Translations under genes and position numbers: made by a program
Assembly: GCF_030272615.1 (NCBI RefSeq)
Contig: NC_081406.1
Location: 468,516,400-468,580,399, forward strand
Direction: 5' to 3'
DNA: 64,000 nt
Source of the DNA: Cryptomeria japonica
Lineage: Eukaryota > Streptophyta > Pinopsida > Cupressales > Cupressaceae
The notes under the pieces: model-generated
Database searches by the model: none
What the model saw: the letters and a program-made list of their open reading frames with translations, nothing else
Told to the model about the DNA's origin: nothing
Part shown: piece after piece, positions 13,303 through 24,089 of the stretch
How the letters are laid out: every line of letters begins with the position of its first letter
How positions within the stretch are numbered: the first letter of the stretch is position 1

Positions 13303-14345
13303 TGCATGTAAAAGTCTTTCTAATATCTTAAAATTAAACTAGTATTTTAGATTTTTAATGAGTCAAAATAATTTTGCAATTTGTATTGTTCTTATCTACA
13401 AGTGACTAGATACTAAAGTTGAACCAAAGAAAATAACCTCATTCCATACATTTCTTTTCTTCAAAGATGAATAAATTCATTTTGCACTTTGAAACTCTAC
13501 TATTTTATTTGGGGCCACAATAAGGTAGTTGGGAACTAAAGAAAGTCAACTAAAAACATTTATTTGCTTGTAAAAGTCTTTCTAATATCTTAAATTAAAC
13601 TAGTATTTTATTGAGTTAAAAAGTTAAAAAGACCAAATACTTAATAGATCAATGCTAAGAGATTTCTACAATCCATAGTATAGAGCAAAGTAGTTTCTAG
13701 ATTTGATTGTGTATAATACTTTTGCATCAACGTTTCAAATCACATTCCATGATCTATCATGAGGATAATGAGAGCCAAAGGAATCAAATCCTTTAGCTCT
13801 CATTATCTTGATGATGGATCACAAAGTGTGATCTGAAACGTTGATGGAAAAATATTATATGCAATCAAATCTGGAAACTACTTTTCTCTAGACTTGATAG
13901 ATTTTCAATGGGGCCACAATAGGTTTGCAATTTGTATGGTACTTATCTACAAGCGAATAGGTACTAAAGTTGAATAAAAGAAAATGACCTCATTCATTAC
14001 ATTTCTTTTCTTCAAAGATTATTAAATTCGTTTTGCATTTTGAAACTCTACTATTTAATTAGGGCCCCAGTAAGGTAGTTGAGAAGTAAAGAAAGTCAAC
14101 TAATGTAAAAGTCTTCCTAATATCTTAAAATTAAACTAGCATTTTATTGACTTTTAAAGAGGAAAGACTTAATAGATTTTCAATGGGGCCATAGTAGATC
14201 TGCAATTTGTATGGTACTTATCTACAAGCAAATGGATAAGTTCAAGTTGAACCAAAGAAAATGACATCATTCCATACCTTTCTTTTGTTAAAAGATGAAT
14301 AAATTCATTTTGCATTTTGAAGCTAAATTATTTAATTAGTGTTGG
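13303..14345. repeat. Three diverged tandem units of about 240 bp
   Basis: Unit edges are roughly 13303-13560, 13563-14100 (enlarged by the foldback insertion) and 14101-14345. Each begins with 'gtaaaagtcttyctaatatc' then 'ttaaaattaaactag'. Each continues with 'gcaatttgtat', 'cttatctacaag', 'tttcttttcttcaaagat' and 'aaattcattttgcattttga' (small variants), and most end near 'gaaagtcaac'. No protein is encoded. The units may be tandem copies of a small non-coding element or satellite. Confidence 0.7.
13672..13906. mobile_element. Foldback (MITE-like) insertion with ~100-bp arms
   Basis: The left arm contains 'gtagtttctagatttgattg', 'catcaacgtttcaaatcaca' and 'gataatgagagc'. The right arm is its imperfect reverse complement: 'gctctcattatc', 'tgtgatctgaaacgttgatg' and 'caatcaaatctggaaactac'. 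The loop is about 10 bases (around 'gaatcaaatc'). The third tandem unit supplies an apparent empty site ('gacttaatagattttcaatg'); here 'taatagat' lies left and 'tgatagat' right of the insertion, suggesting a short target duplication. There is no coding capacity, so mobilisation would need an unidentified transposase. Confidence 0.65.
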
Positions 14346-15529
14346 TTATTATTATTAGTCTATATCAAGTTAATTACTATAATTTTTAAATTGAGTTAAT
14401 TGATTAATAAATTAAAATTATGATAATCATTTTGATTAACTTTATTTCTTTTATCTATGTATCTTCTATATAAAATTATTAATGTTCATTATGTTGGATG
14501 TTATTGTATCAATTAAATTATTGCAAAACACTCTTCTTTCACATGGGCACTTCTAGATTCCTAAACCTTTTCAAATATATAATTTTAGATATCATTTCTA
14601 GTTGTATACATGGTCAAGTAGATTTCTAAATTTTTGATAAGTTTGTTCTTATCTTTGATTTCGAGCATCCTAATACACAAAAACACCCTCACCCTCCACT
14701 TATCTAATCATCATGACCTAACATACATGAAAAAATTAGGAAAATTCTTATCTCAACAAATAGTAAAATATTGTGTGGAGTTGACCCCCCTCTCTCTATA
14801 TGTATGTATGTATGTATGCATGCATTATGTATGTACGTATACATTATGTATATATTTATGTGTGTGTGTGTTATTTATATGCTAAGAGGCTACAAATTAA
14901 ATTGCAAAGAAAAAGTATCATGTTTTGTGTTAACTTATGCATGTTAACAATATCAAAATGGTAGAGAGCTAAAGAATCATGAAATAAACTATTCTATATC
15001 CATTTGAGTTTACAATAAGTTATTTCACATTATCCTTGATTTACATTATGGATTCAAAGAACAATACCTAGCATTCAACCTACAACATTGTACTTTCAGA
15101 CAAATAATTCTACAACAAACTCAAAATGAGATGTATGCAACTCCAAAAAGATAATTAATTTAATATGGAGTCCAAGTTTATATAAGTTAACATACTACCA
15201 TGAGTCATCACATCCCTTAAGGATTTGAAATCAATAGCTAGATGTGAATAAAATAACAATAAAGTCAAAATTAAAAAATAAACATGTATTTTTAGTACCC
15301 CAACTTGGTGGGGCCATAACTTTTATCTTGATGGATAAAATATAAACTTATTTACATCATCAAAAAGATCTTCAAGGGCTCTAGTTTCAATCAACTATTC
15401 AAATTAAGGGGCTGACAACACTTTCAACCCCAAATTTCACTTTGAATGCCTCTAAAGATGTAATTTACAAAGTTGTAGAAAATACCAAAAATAATTCAAG
15501 TGATTCTAAACCACGACTAGATCTTTCCT
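14346..15529. other. Intergenic, nothing recognised
   Basis: AT-rich. Apart from the microsatellite, the only structure seen is a 24-base segment at 14890-14913 identical to 16055-16078 (see findings). Confidence 0.4.
14797..14873. repeat. ATGT/GT microsatellite region
   Basis: A run of tatg units followed by mixed 'atgtatgtacgtatac' and 'gtgtgtgtgtg'. Confidence 0.8.
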
Positions 15530-16080
15530 CCTCCCTTGAGAGGTGATGTGCCCATTAGATCAATACTTTATAGTAGATGTGGAAATTGTGCTTGAACTTT
15601 GTCCCTTGTCAACCACTTACCTCATATAGAAAATTGACCAGATTGAACAACATGATAGAGATGGGTTTGCTATGTCTTGAGACCCTTCATATAACCTCCA
15701 TGATATGATCACTTTCTAGTGGAGAAATTTTCCTTGAATTCAATTCTATACTATGAATATGCTCAATAACTTTGTAAATAACTAGTAAAAGAGGAAAATC
15801 GGGTCTTAACAACTCCACATTCAAGACAAGATGGCATATGAAAATGACAACAGATTATTTTGAAATCTATTTTTACCAATTTTCTTGATGATGGTCCATA
15901 GCGAAGTGGTCAAGGCTTCCTATTGGGCCCCTAAAGTCACTCTTATTGAAGATGCTACCACACCTTATCTCCAACTTGAAAGTGATGAGAAATTATATGT
16001 TGATCAATGATTATCTTTATATTTTTTATTCTGTTGCTACAAAATTTCATGAACCTACAAATTAAATTGCAAAGAAAATA
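15530..16080 (-). pseudogene. Ty3/gypsy integrase C-terminal relic
   Basis: On the minus strand, 16020 to 15865 translates with many stops to a pattern that reads HHFQVGDKVW.HLQ, then GP.RK, then PLRYGP. This is the signature of the region after the integrase core in plant gypsy elements (GPY/F module). After a frame change near 15830 it continues HLVLNVELLRPDFP, the usual following block before the chromodomain-like end. More than six in-frame stops show it is long dead. Upstream (toward 16080) the match fades. No LTR is assignable to it. Confidence 0.7.
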
Positions 16081-16430
16081 GAAAATTTCTTTAAATATGT
16101 ATACAAATAGATATGATATCTAAAGTTATCCTTTGAAAGATCTTAGAAATCTAAATTCCACAAATGATAGAAGATGGTTTTGAAATATTGTATATAATAC
16201 TTACACATTCAATGCAATTAACATCAACACATCTAATAGCTTTAATAAGATGCAAATATATAAAAGTGTGTAGATAAAAGAAATAAATGTCAAGATCATG
16301 ATGACTCTCACAATTTTAATTTATTAATCAATCACCTTAACTTCAAAATGATATCGATTAGATTGAGAGAAACTAATAATAATCATCAACACTAATTAAA
16401 TAGTTGAGTTTTCAATTTCATTGAATTAAA
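16081..16430. other. Intergenic, nothing recognised
   Basis: AT-rich sequence between the gypsy relic and the first of the two duplicated receptor kinase upstream units. Confidence 0.4.
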
Positions 16431-16905
16431 TGGTATTTCAACAAATGTGTGGGATAAGAGTCTTAGTGTATCTCTATTAGATATTAAATAACATGACCTT
16501 TTCTTTTCTCCAACTTTATTATGTATTCCCTTCTAAACATGTACCATGTGAATTACATACCCATCATAAATCCACTTAAAAATCTATTAAAATCTTTCTT
16601 CTTATCCTCCACAACAAAGTGACATGTTTAATAATTTAAGATATTATGAATATTTTATACACAAATAGTTTGTTTTAGTTAATTTTTTTCTTTCTTCAAA
16701 TATCTAACTCGTCTATTTCATTTAAATAATAGTTAATAGTCAATGAGTTTAGATTTACTTTTAAAAATTGAATTTGATGCTACCATTTCTTAAACCTAAT
16801 ATCTATAATAATATATACTCTAATTAAAATGTGATTTTCCAAGAATAATGACAAACTGTTCTACTTAGACACTCTTCCTTCTTTTTCTGCTTGACTGCTA
16901 TTGTA
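16431..16905 (+). pseudogene. Promoter plus first codons of a third lectin receptor kinase
   Basis: The segment parallels 16938-17330. Shared landmarks are 'aaatgtgtg.gatga.a.tc', 'catgt.aat.acatacccat', a 'tagt.aatagtcaat' block and the pre-ATG block. Its start region (16857-16905) reads ATG ACA AAC TGT TCT ACT TAG, where the functional-looking copy reads ATG GCA AAC CGC TCC ATT TGG. Codon 7 is therefore TAG. Homology ends after about 16 codons, within the signal peptide. It is either a truncated tandem duplicate or the stump of a deleted gene. Confidence 0.65.
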
Positions 16906-16937
16906 TTGTATTTTAAAATATATTGAATTTAATGAAC

Positions 16938-17283
16938 AAAACAAATGTGTGAGATGAGATCATTTTATTTGGCCTTCTTGATGATTATCATGTAAATTTC
17001 AGACCCATTATAGACCCACTTTGAAAATCTATTAAATCTTTCCCCTTTTCTTAGTTAACAAAGTACTAGTTTTATAAGTTTAATAACTATTTTTTGTTGA
17101 CTTTTGCCCTTCCCCAGTTACCCATCCTGTGGTTTTATTTGGTCCGTTTAGATAGTAGTCAATTGTCAATAACTTTAGACTCACACCTAACGATTGAATT
17201 TGGTGCTACCATTTCACTCAGCTATTAACGATAATAGAGTGGGGTACTCTCATTAAAATGAGATTGTTTCCAAGAATACTACT
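16938..17283 (+). promoter_or_regulatory. Upstream region of the right receptor kinase
   Basis: It aligns with the flank of the third relic and, over the last 130 bases, with that of the left copy. GTCAA/TTGAC cores occur at 17097-17102 and twice around 17156-17170. No convincing TATA box is seen. Conservation among three copies suggests the duplications included the promoter; function is inferred. Confidence 0.5.
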
Positions 17284-19275
17284 ATGGCAAACCGCTCCAT
17301 TTGGACACTCTTCCTTTTCTTCTCCTTGATCATCACTCTATTCTCTTATATGGAATGCGCAGGAAACATTAGCTTTGCTTTCCCTCCCCAAACAGGTATC
17401 AAACCAGATCCTGATGCTTACTTTGAAGGGGACAAAATACAACTCTCCAGAAATGAATTTGTAGGTAATTTGACACGGAGTGTAGGCTGGGCCACTTACA
17501 ACCAACCAATTCCTCTTTGGAACAAGCCTTCGGGGGCTCTCGCAAGTTTTACATCATATTTTCAGTTCGTTATTGTAAGCACCAGCATGCTTTCAGGGGA
17601 CGGACTCACTTTCTTTTTCGCCCCTTTCGACGCTAAACCACCCTCAAATGGTTGGGGCAGTTTGCTGGGCCTTTATAATCGAACGACAGATGGTAAAATT
17701 ACAAATCCTGTAGTGGCCGTCGAGTTCGACACATTCAAGGACGAATTTGACCCCGATGATAACCATGTGGGAATTGACGTCAACTCACTTGTTTCCAAGG
17801 CCATCTTTTCGCTTAACTCTGAACCTGAATTCCTAAACAAAACTCTCAAAAATGGAAGAGCTTGGGACGCGTGGGTAGATTATGATGGGAGTACAAAAAA
17901 GTTACAGGTATTTCTTTTGTCTAACCCTTCTGCTAATCTCAATAATATTACTAAACCCAGAAGCCCGATTTTGACATATCACATAGATCTCCGTAGCTTT
18001 TTTCCGGAGGAGGTCAGGTTTGGCCTCTCCGCAGCCACTGGAATAGCTGCAATAGAAACCCACACAGTCTCAGCGTGGAATTTTTCTTGTACATATTCGT
18101 GGGATATTTCCTCCCCATCAAGAACTCCATATGGTAGGAGGAAAATTATTATGATATCCCTCTTCGTCTGCTTCATGGGCATCTGCTGTTTTTTGTGTTT
18201 TGCCGGGCGGTGGTACTTCAAACAGAGAGAAGCAAGGCGTGAGGAAGGGGACATAGAGCTAGAAGAACAGTTAGCTCAAGGCCCCTTCAAGTTCTCTTAT
18301 GCTCAACTCAGCGAGGCTACCCGTAACTTCAGCAAGGATGAATTACTGGGAAAAGGAGGCTTCAGAGGAGTCTACAGAGGCATCTTGCCTACAACCAACG
18401 AGACAGTGGCCATAAAGAGAATAGCCCAAGGATCGAGGCAGGGAAGGAAAGAGTACATCTCAGAGGTTACAATAATCAGTAAGTTGAGACACCATAACCT
18501 TGTGCGACTCCTGGGATGGTGCCATGAACAAGGAGACTTGCTTCTTGTTTACGAGTTTCTCCCGAATGGAAGTCTCGATAAATATATATTCAATGAAAGC
18601 AAGGTTTGTTTGAATTGGCAGCGAAGGTACAACGTTGCTTGTGGGATAGCCTCTGCTTTGATTTATCTTCATGAGGAGTGGGATCAGTGCATAGTTCACA
18701 GAGACGTAAAGGCCAGTAATGTGTTGTTGGACTCAAATTTCAATGCAAAGCTGGGGGATTTTGGTTTGACAAGAGTAGTTGAATCTGATCACGCTGCCGC
18801 GAGTACAACCATGGTTGCAGGAACACGTGGGTATTTAGCACCGGAGTATATAGCATCTGGGAAGGCGAGCCCAGAATCAGATGTGTATAGTTTTGGAGCT
18901 GTTGCTTTGGAAATTGCCTACGGAAGACAACCCATTGATTACACCTTAAAAGAATACGATTTCAGAATGGTGGCCTGGGTATGGGGTTTGCGTAGACAAG
19001 GGAAGATTTTGGATGCGGCAGACAAAAAGCTAGAGGGGAATTTCAATATTGATGTAATGGAACGGTTGATGTTAGTGTGATTGTTGTGCTCTCATCCAGA
19101 CCCAAAAGCACGACCCAGGATGAGAGAGGTATTAAAGATCTTAGAATTTGAATCTCCATTGCCGTATGTTCCCGTGAATATGCCTGTAGCTGTATATGGC
19201 GATGCTCTTAATTCTTGTGCTGGGTCTTCCTCAACAATGTTGCCTTCGACACCCGAACCTCGGTCGTCCACATAG
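17284..19275 (+). pseudogene. L-type lectin receptor kinase, truncated by late stop (right)
   Basis: Paralogue of the minus-strand copy, in the same receptor family. Seen: signal peptide about 1-26 ending MECAG; legume-lectin domain about 28-270 with VAVEFDTF, NHVGIDVNS and several N-glycosylation sequons; membrane span about 285-306 (IIMISLFVCFMGICCFLCF); kinase from about 340. Kinase landmarks: nucleotide loop GKGGFRGVY (residue ~355, second loop glycine replaced by Arg), VAIKR lysine (~378), HRDVK (~471), DFG (~492), APE (~519). The frame stops at TGA 19078-19080 (codon 599), where the left copy has GGA. The same frame then continues for 64 codons with the subdomain XI arginine (PKARPRM) and a C-terminal tail to TAG 19273-19275. 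Intact length would be about 663 residues. Losing subdomain XI usually destabilises kinases, so I call it a pseudogene; a truncated expressed receptor or sequencing error remains possible. No introns. Confidence 0.85.
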
Positions 19276-20064
19276 CATATTATCTTTTAGTTTTTATTTA
19301 ATATATTTGTTTGCGAATTGTTTCGTCCACATAGCATACTATCTTTATTGCTTTCTATATACATATAGACATGGAAATTTACTAATCTAGTCATAAGACC
19401 AAAGTAATAAGGATATATGGATATGTTCTCATGGTTTAGCTGTAGCTAAAAGAGTTTTGTACAATGGAAAACTGAAAATTATAATGAACTTTAACTTACC
19501 TTTACTGATACGTTATGACTATAGTTATCTACAATTTAGAGAGCACAGTTGCAAGTGATCTATAATCTTTACCTATTATATAGTTATCAAAAATAGGCGG
19601 TGGATCTAGTTTTCTTGGAGATAGAATCAAAATGCTAAGAGATGTGGATGTAGGAGGTTAACAACCAACTTGTACTCATAAGAAACTACTCTAATTTTAT
19701 AATTTTCAATTGTAGAAACTTAATTATTATAAATGAAGGGTAGACAGGTCTTCCCCAATGGCTTGAATATATGACCTACCAAGAAAAAGATTGTATGGAA
19801 GAAAATTGAGCATAACATTGGTGAATGTAGGTAAATTCATTAGTACTACCATAATGAATAGTGTGATTGTATCTAACATCTATTGACCCATATTATCGAA
19901 GACATGAATACAAATAGATTAAGGTTTAATAAGAATTGTATCTACACCAATTTTGCATATTAGATATATGTATCTTACTTCTATTTCAATTAATGACAAA
20001 AATGATAATGAGAAGATCATCTTATTGTTGAGCTTCTATAGATAGTGTCTCATGTTGTGATTAG
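19276..20064. other. 3' flank of the receptor kinase and intergenic sequence
   Basis: Contains a short repeated phrase (catagcatattatctttt at 19272 and catagcatactatcttta at 19328). No further gene is seen. Confidence 0.4.
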
Positions 20065-20935
20065 ATGACGTCCAATCTTCTTGCATCCATGCAATTTAAT
20101 AGAGATGCTACATCATTGAATCTAGCAAAAGGTGGGAAAACTATCTTCTATACAATTAAGATTAAAGATGATCTATTTGAGGTTTACAGTGATACAATCA
20201 CGCTTGGTACTCTAGGTAAGGAAATTAATAAAGGGATAATTAGACTATTACCCAAAGAAAGAGACAAGAGAAACATCCAGAGACTAACAACCCTCTTGAA
20301 TATCTCCTACAAGATTCTAGCTAAAATGTTGGCTAGAAAGCTTACTAGCATCCTACCTAACACATTGGACCAACTCATACTAGTTTTATTCAACGTAGAT
20401 ATAGTCTAGAAAACTTATTGATCAATTGGGAAGAATTGAATTGGCTAAGAGAGTTGGGAGGGATGTGGATATTCTTCTTCTATACTTTGAGAAAGCTTAC
20501 GATAGGGTGGAATGGTTAGTTAGCTTTACAATACTTGAAGCAATTGGTTTTCCTGAATCCTTTTCTAAAATGGTGAAAGTCTTGTTTATGGATGCAAATG
20601 CTCATATGGAACTAAATTTGGTAAAATATCAGATGTTTTTCCATTGGGTGGGTCTATTAGGTATGGGTGAACTTTGGCCTTTTCCCTATTTGTTATTGCT
20701 TGTAAAGCTCTACAATATATCATAAGGTCTGATTTATTAGGACCTAGTTTACAAGGCATCAAATTACCTAACGAGTCTCAGTTAGTGAACATCCAAATTA
20801 TTGATGATACAACCTTATTCCCAACCATGGAAAGAGATAATGTGGTTAATCTTAAAAATAGATTGGATTTTTTTAGTCATTCATTAGGAGAATTTTTTTT
20901 TAATCAAAATCCATCCTTTTAGGATGGACAAGTGA
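20065..20935 (+). pseudogene. L1-like LINE reverse transcriptase fragment
   Basis: Three overlapping frames read as one damaged reverse transcriptase. They show INKGIIRLLPKERDKR and LLNISYKILAKMLARKL (20230-20345), then LLLYFEKAYDRVEW (20480-20515, finger/palm motif), then MVKVLFMDANAHMEL. After a frameshift near 20660 follow LFVIACKALQYII and IQIIDDTTLF, where the catalytic box usually reads ADD. Here the residue before the two aspartates is Ile. The 5' part of the element (endonuclease) is missing and the 3' part runs toward the N gap. Non-functional. Confidence 0.85.
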
Positions 20936-21000
20936 GACATCAGATTGGTTAAGTGGTTTTGGTTGGCAATGGGGAGGACCTGACATTATTGTTAGGTACC

Positions 21001-21500
21001 NNNNNNNNNNNNNNNNNNNNNNNNNNNNNNNNNNNNNNNNNNNNNNNNNNNNNNNNNNNNNNNNNNNNNNNNNNNNNNNNNNNNNNNNNNNNNNNNNNNN
21101 NNNNNNNNNNNNNNNNNNNNNNNNNNNNNNNNNNNNNNNNNNNNNNNNNNNNNNNNNNNNNNNNNNNNNNNNNNNNNNNNNNNNNNNNNNNNNNNNNNNN
21201 NNNNNNNNNNNNNNNNNNNNNNNNNNNNNNNNNNNNNNNNNNNNNNNNNNNNNNNNNNNNNNNNNNNNNNNNNNNNNNNNNNNNNNNNNNNNNNNNNNNN
21301 NNNNNNNNNNNNNNNNNNNNNNNNNNNNNNNNNNNNNNNNNNNNNNNNNNNNNNNNNNNNNNNNNNNNNNNNNNNNNNNNNNNNNNNNNNNNNNNNNNNN
21401 NNNNNNNNNNNNNNNNNNNNNNNNNNNNNNNNNNNNNNNNNNNNNNNNNNNNNNNNNNNNNNNNNNNNNNNNNNNNNNNNNNNNNNNNNNNNNNNNNNNN
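21001..21500. other. Assembly gap (500 N)
   Basis: Exactly 500 undetermined bases, probably a scaffold gap of conventional size rather than a measured length. Open frames crossing it are artefacts. Confidence 0.99.
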
Positions 21501-23354
21501 TTACAATAGGGCAGAGTATTACATAGATGGCAATTGTTGAATGTCTTGGGAAGTGCTCCACTGAAAGAAGAAATGAGCATGATAGTAAATGCTTTTCATC
21601 ACAGGGGAAATGTCTTCAAAGGTTTACTTAAGGGTAAAATGCTTTCACCAAGGGAGAAATGACTTTCCACTTAATGGTGCAATTGTAAGTGAAAGTGTGT
21701 TGTGTATTTTGAGGGAAAGTTTTATTATTATTTATAAAGCATAGAAAGTATATAGAAGCATATATTTGAGATATAAAGGGAAATTGGCTATGATTGGGTG
21801 CATGAGGGATTATTTTGAAGAACTATGATTCATAGTGAATAAGTTTGTTCTACCAAGGGGGCCAATTCCTTTTGTGTGAAATGGTTATTTTTCACTTAGG
21901 TTTTAAATCATTGCACATTGGGGTATTTTTATTAAATTGCGATTTTATTTCCAAAAGGGGTCACATGTGAGAAATTACTGAGCATCTTTAGCCAAAGATG
22001 GACTTTTGCCATTTCCAATCCAAAGGGAAAGTGAACTGAGTCAAAGAGGATAACATGCTATAAATGGAAGGTTTAGGACAAAGTGTAGATTTTGAAATTA
22101 AACAAGCTACCTAAGTGATATATTTTTTAAATTTTCAAGGAAATCTATAGCAATCTCAAGGAGAAGGTGCAGAACAACCAAGGGGAAAAGTGCAGAATTT
22201 TGAATTTGCAAAATTCAATAGGAAGAAGTGTAGATTTTGAAGCAGGAATTTTAAATTCCTGAAAATGTATGAGCTAAGAGGATGCATCCTAGGGTTTCTA
22301 TAGGGTTTTATTGTGCATCTCATTTCTCTTTCTTTTCTCATACTCGGTTTTTAGAGTAGTTTTAGTTAGTAACAAGTTTAGGAGTTAGAGGGTCTAGAAT
22401 TTGTGCTCTGAAGTGAGCAATGTAATGCATTGTGTAGGGCTAAATGACAGTTAGAGTTTTGTTTTTAGTTTTTATATGCTTTATGTCATGAATAGTTGCA
22501 ATCAAAGATGCAATTAATGAATATTGGTTTCTTTACTATTGTCTCCAACATGTATTGGATTTATTTATGAAATAGATAATCAAGGATTGTTTGGTTTGTC
22601 CCAACAACTCTGGTGTTCATTCTATTTTTGCTTCTCTTCAAGGAAGAGATTAAAATGCTTGAGTAGGATGTTGCATAATGTCTTTTACATGCAGGATCAT
22701 TAAGTATTATTGCAAGAAAAACTAAGCTAATGGGTGTTGATGTAAGGCATTAATACTTAGATTTTACTAATTACAATTCAAACAATTTGGGTGTAAGGTT
22801 GCAAATTGAGAATAGACTCTGCTTCCCACTAGATGAAGGCACTGGTTATGTGTTTATTTTTAGATTTTCATAATCATTTTATCTCCAAGTCTCTTTTATT
22901 TTTAGTTCATAGGAGTAGGTGTAGAGTAGAAAACTTATCCCAAGTGTTGAGTGGTAGTTGACAAGCCAAGATTGTAGCCAAATCTCAATTTCATGCACTT
23001 TCCTTGGCATATACACATTGGGATATCTACTGAAATCAGTGATGCCTTGAGTGTTGGCAGCTATAAGTTATTTGGGCATTTCTTAGGTCTACCTTCCTTG
23101 GTCTTGCAGATCCAAAAGTGTTGGAGATTTCAATTTTGTGACTGAATCTCGTTCATTGGCCAAATCCATCCTTAAACCTATGGATGGGAAAGTGGATAAA
23201 TCTCTAGGGTTTGGGGATCTGTTGATTTGGGAACCAAAAAACCGGTGACTCTGTTGGGGATAAGATAATGAAATGTCTTAAGTCTCTAGTAAAATATTAT
23301 TAATTTATCATTCTAGAGATTCTAGTGGCCTCCCCATCTGAGATGCAACCAACA
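21501..23354 (+). repeat. Probable LTR/leader of a Tat-like Ty3/gypsy element
   Basis: Non-coding sequence ending at 'caaccaaca' (23346-23354), immediately before a primer-binding-site-like sequence. A second similar junction, 'ggtgactctgttggggata', lies at 23244-23262. The left edge of the LTR is not determinable because of the gap. Frames here (22156-22341) are not convincing. Confidence 0.4.
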
Positions 23355-23357
23355 GAT

Positions 23358-23377
23358 TGGTGACTCTACTGGAGATC
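23358..23377 (+). promoter_or_regulatory. Gypsy-type primer-binding-site-like sequence
   Basis: TGGTGACTCTACTGGAGATC has the form seen after the 5' LTR of Tat-type gypsy elements and resembles the minus-strand copy at 1375-1395. It follows a CA that could end the LTR. Confidence 0.5.
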
Positions 23378-24089
23378 AAAGTCATAAATCCATATGGGAA
23401 GAGTCAGCAAAGTGAAGAATCTAAACTTTTGTTTTAGATGCTGAGTGGTTTTCAGCCTGGATGGTCTCTTATAGAAGCATGTTTGAAGAAGTTTCAGGTA
23501 GCTTTGCTGAAGAAAAGAAGACACAGAATGAAAGAAGACCTTTAATAACTTTCAGTTGTTCAAAAGAACATTCCTCGACAAATAGGTGGTGACTCTCACA
23601 TTCAAGAACCTCAAGAACAAATCGAAGAGCTTAGATTTGAAGATCTTTTCAGCCAAAGAAATAAGGCATCAACTGCTGCAACTTTTCCAAGTATTTTCTT
23701 TTGAAGTTTTTGTGAAAACCATAATGTATAAAGTTCTAAAATGAACCCTTATTTGGTGTTACAACACTAGTAAGAAGGGAAAAATAGTTAGTTTCCAACT
23801 TTCATGCTTCTTTGTGCTAAGTTTCAGTCAATGTTTTATGGTGAAAGATGTGTGTTATGTTGTCATAGGTTCATTTAGAGAGTCCTTAAGTCCTATTTTC
23901 AGTGATTATTGTATCATCTTTGCTTAAGAATTTGTTTGAAAGGAAAGAGTCATGGTAAAACTGCAACTGCAAATTGTTTTCATGAAGAGTTGTAAAGTCA
24001 AGAAATATGTATTGTCTTAGTTTTGATCTAGGCATAATGAATAATCAACAACTTGAGAAAGGTCCATCTAGAAAGATGTTCATCCCTGA

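Noticed and set aside
20900-21580. Open frames of about 190-226 codons spanning the gap
   Set aside because: They are almost entirely undetermined bases; no coding evidence.
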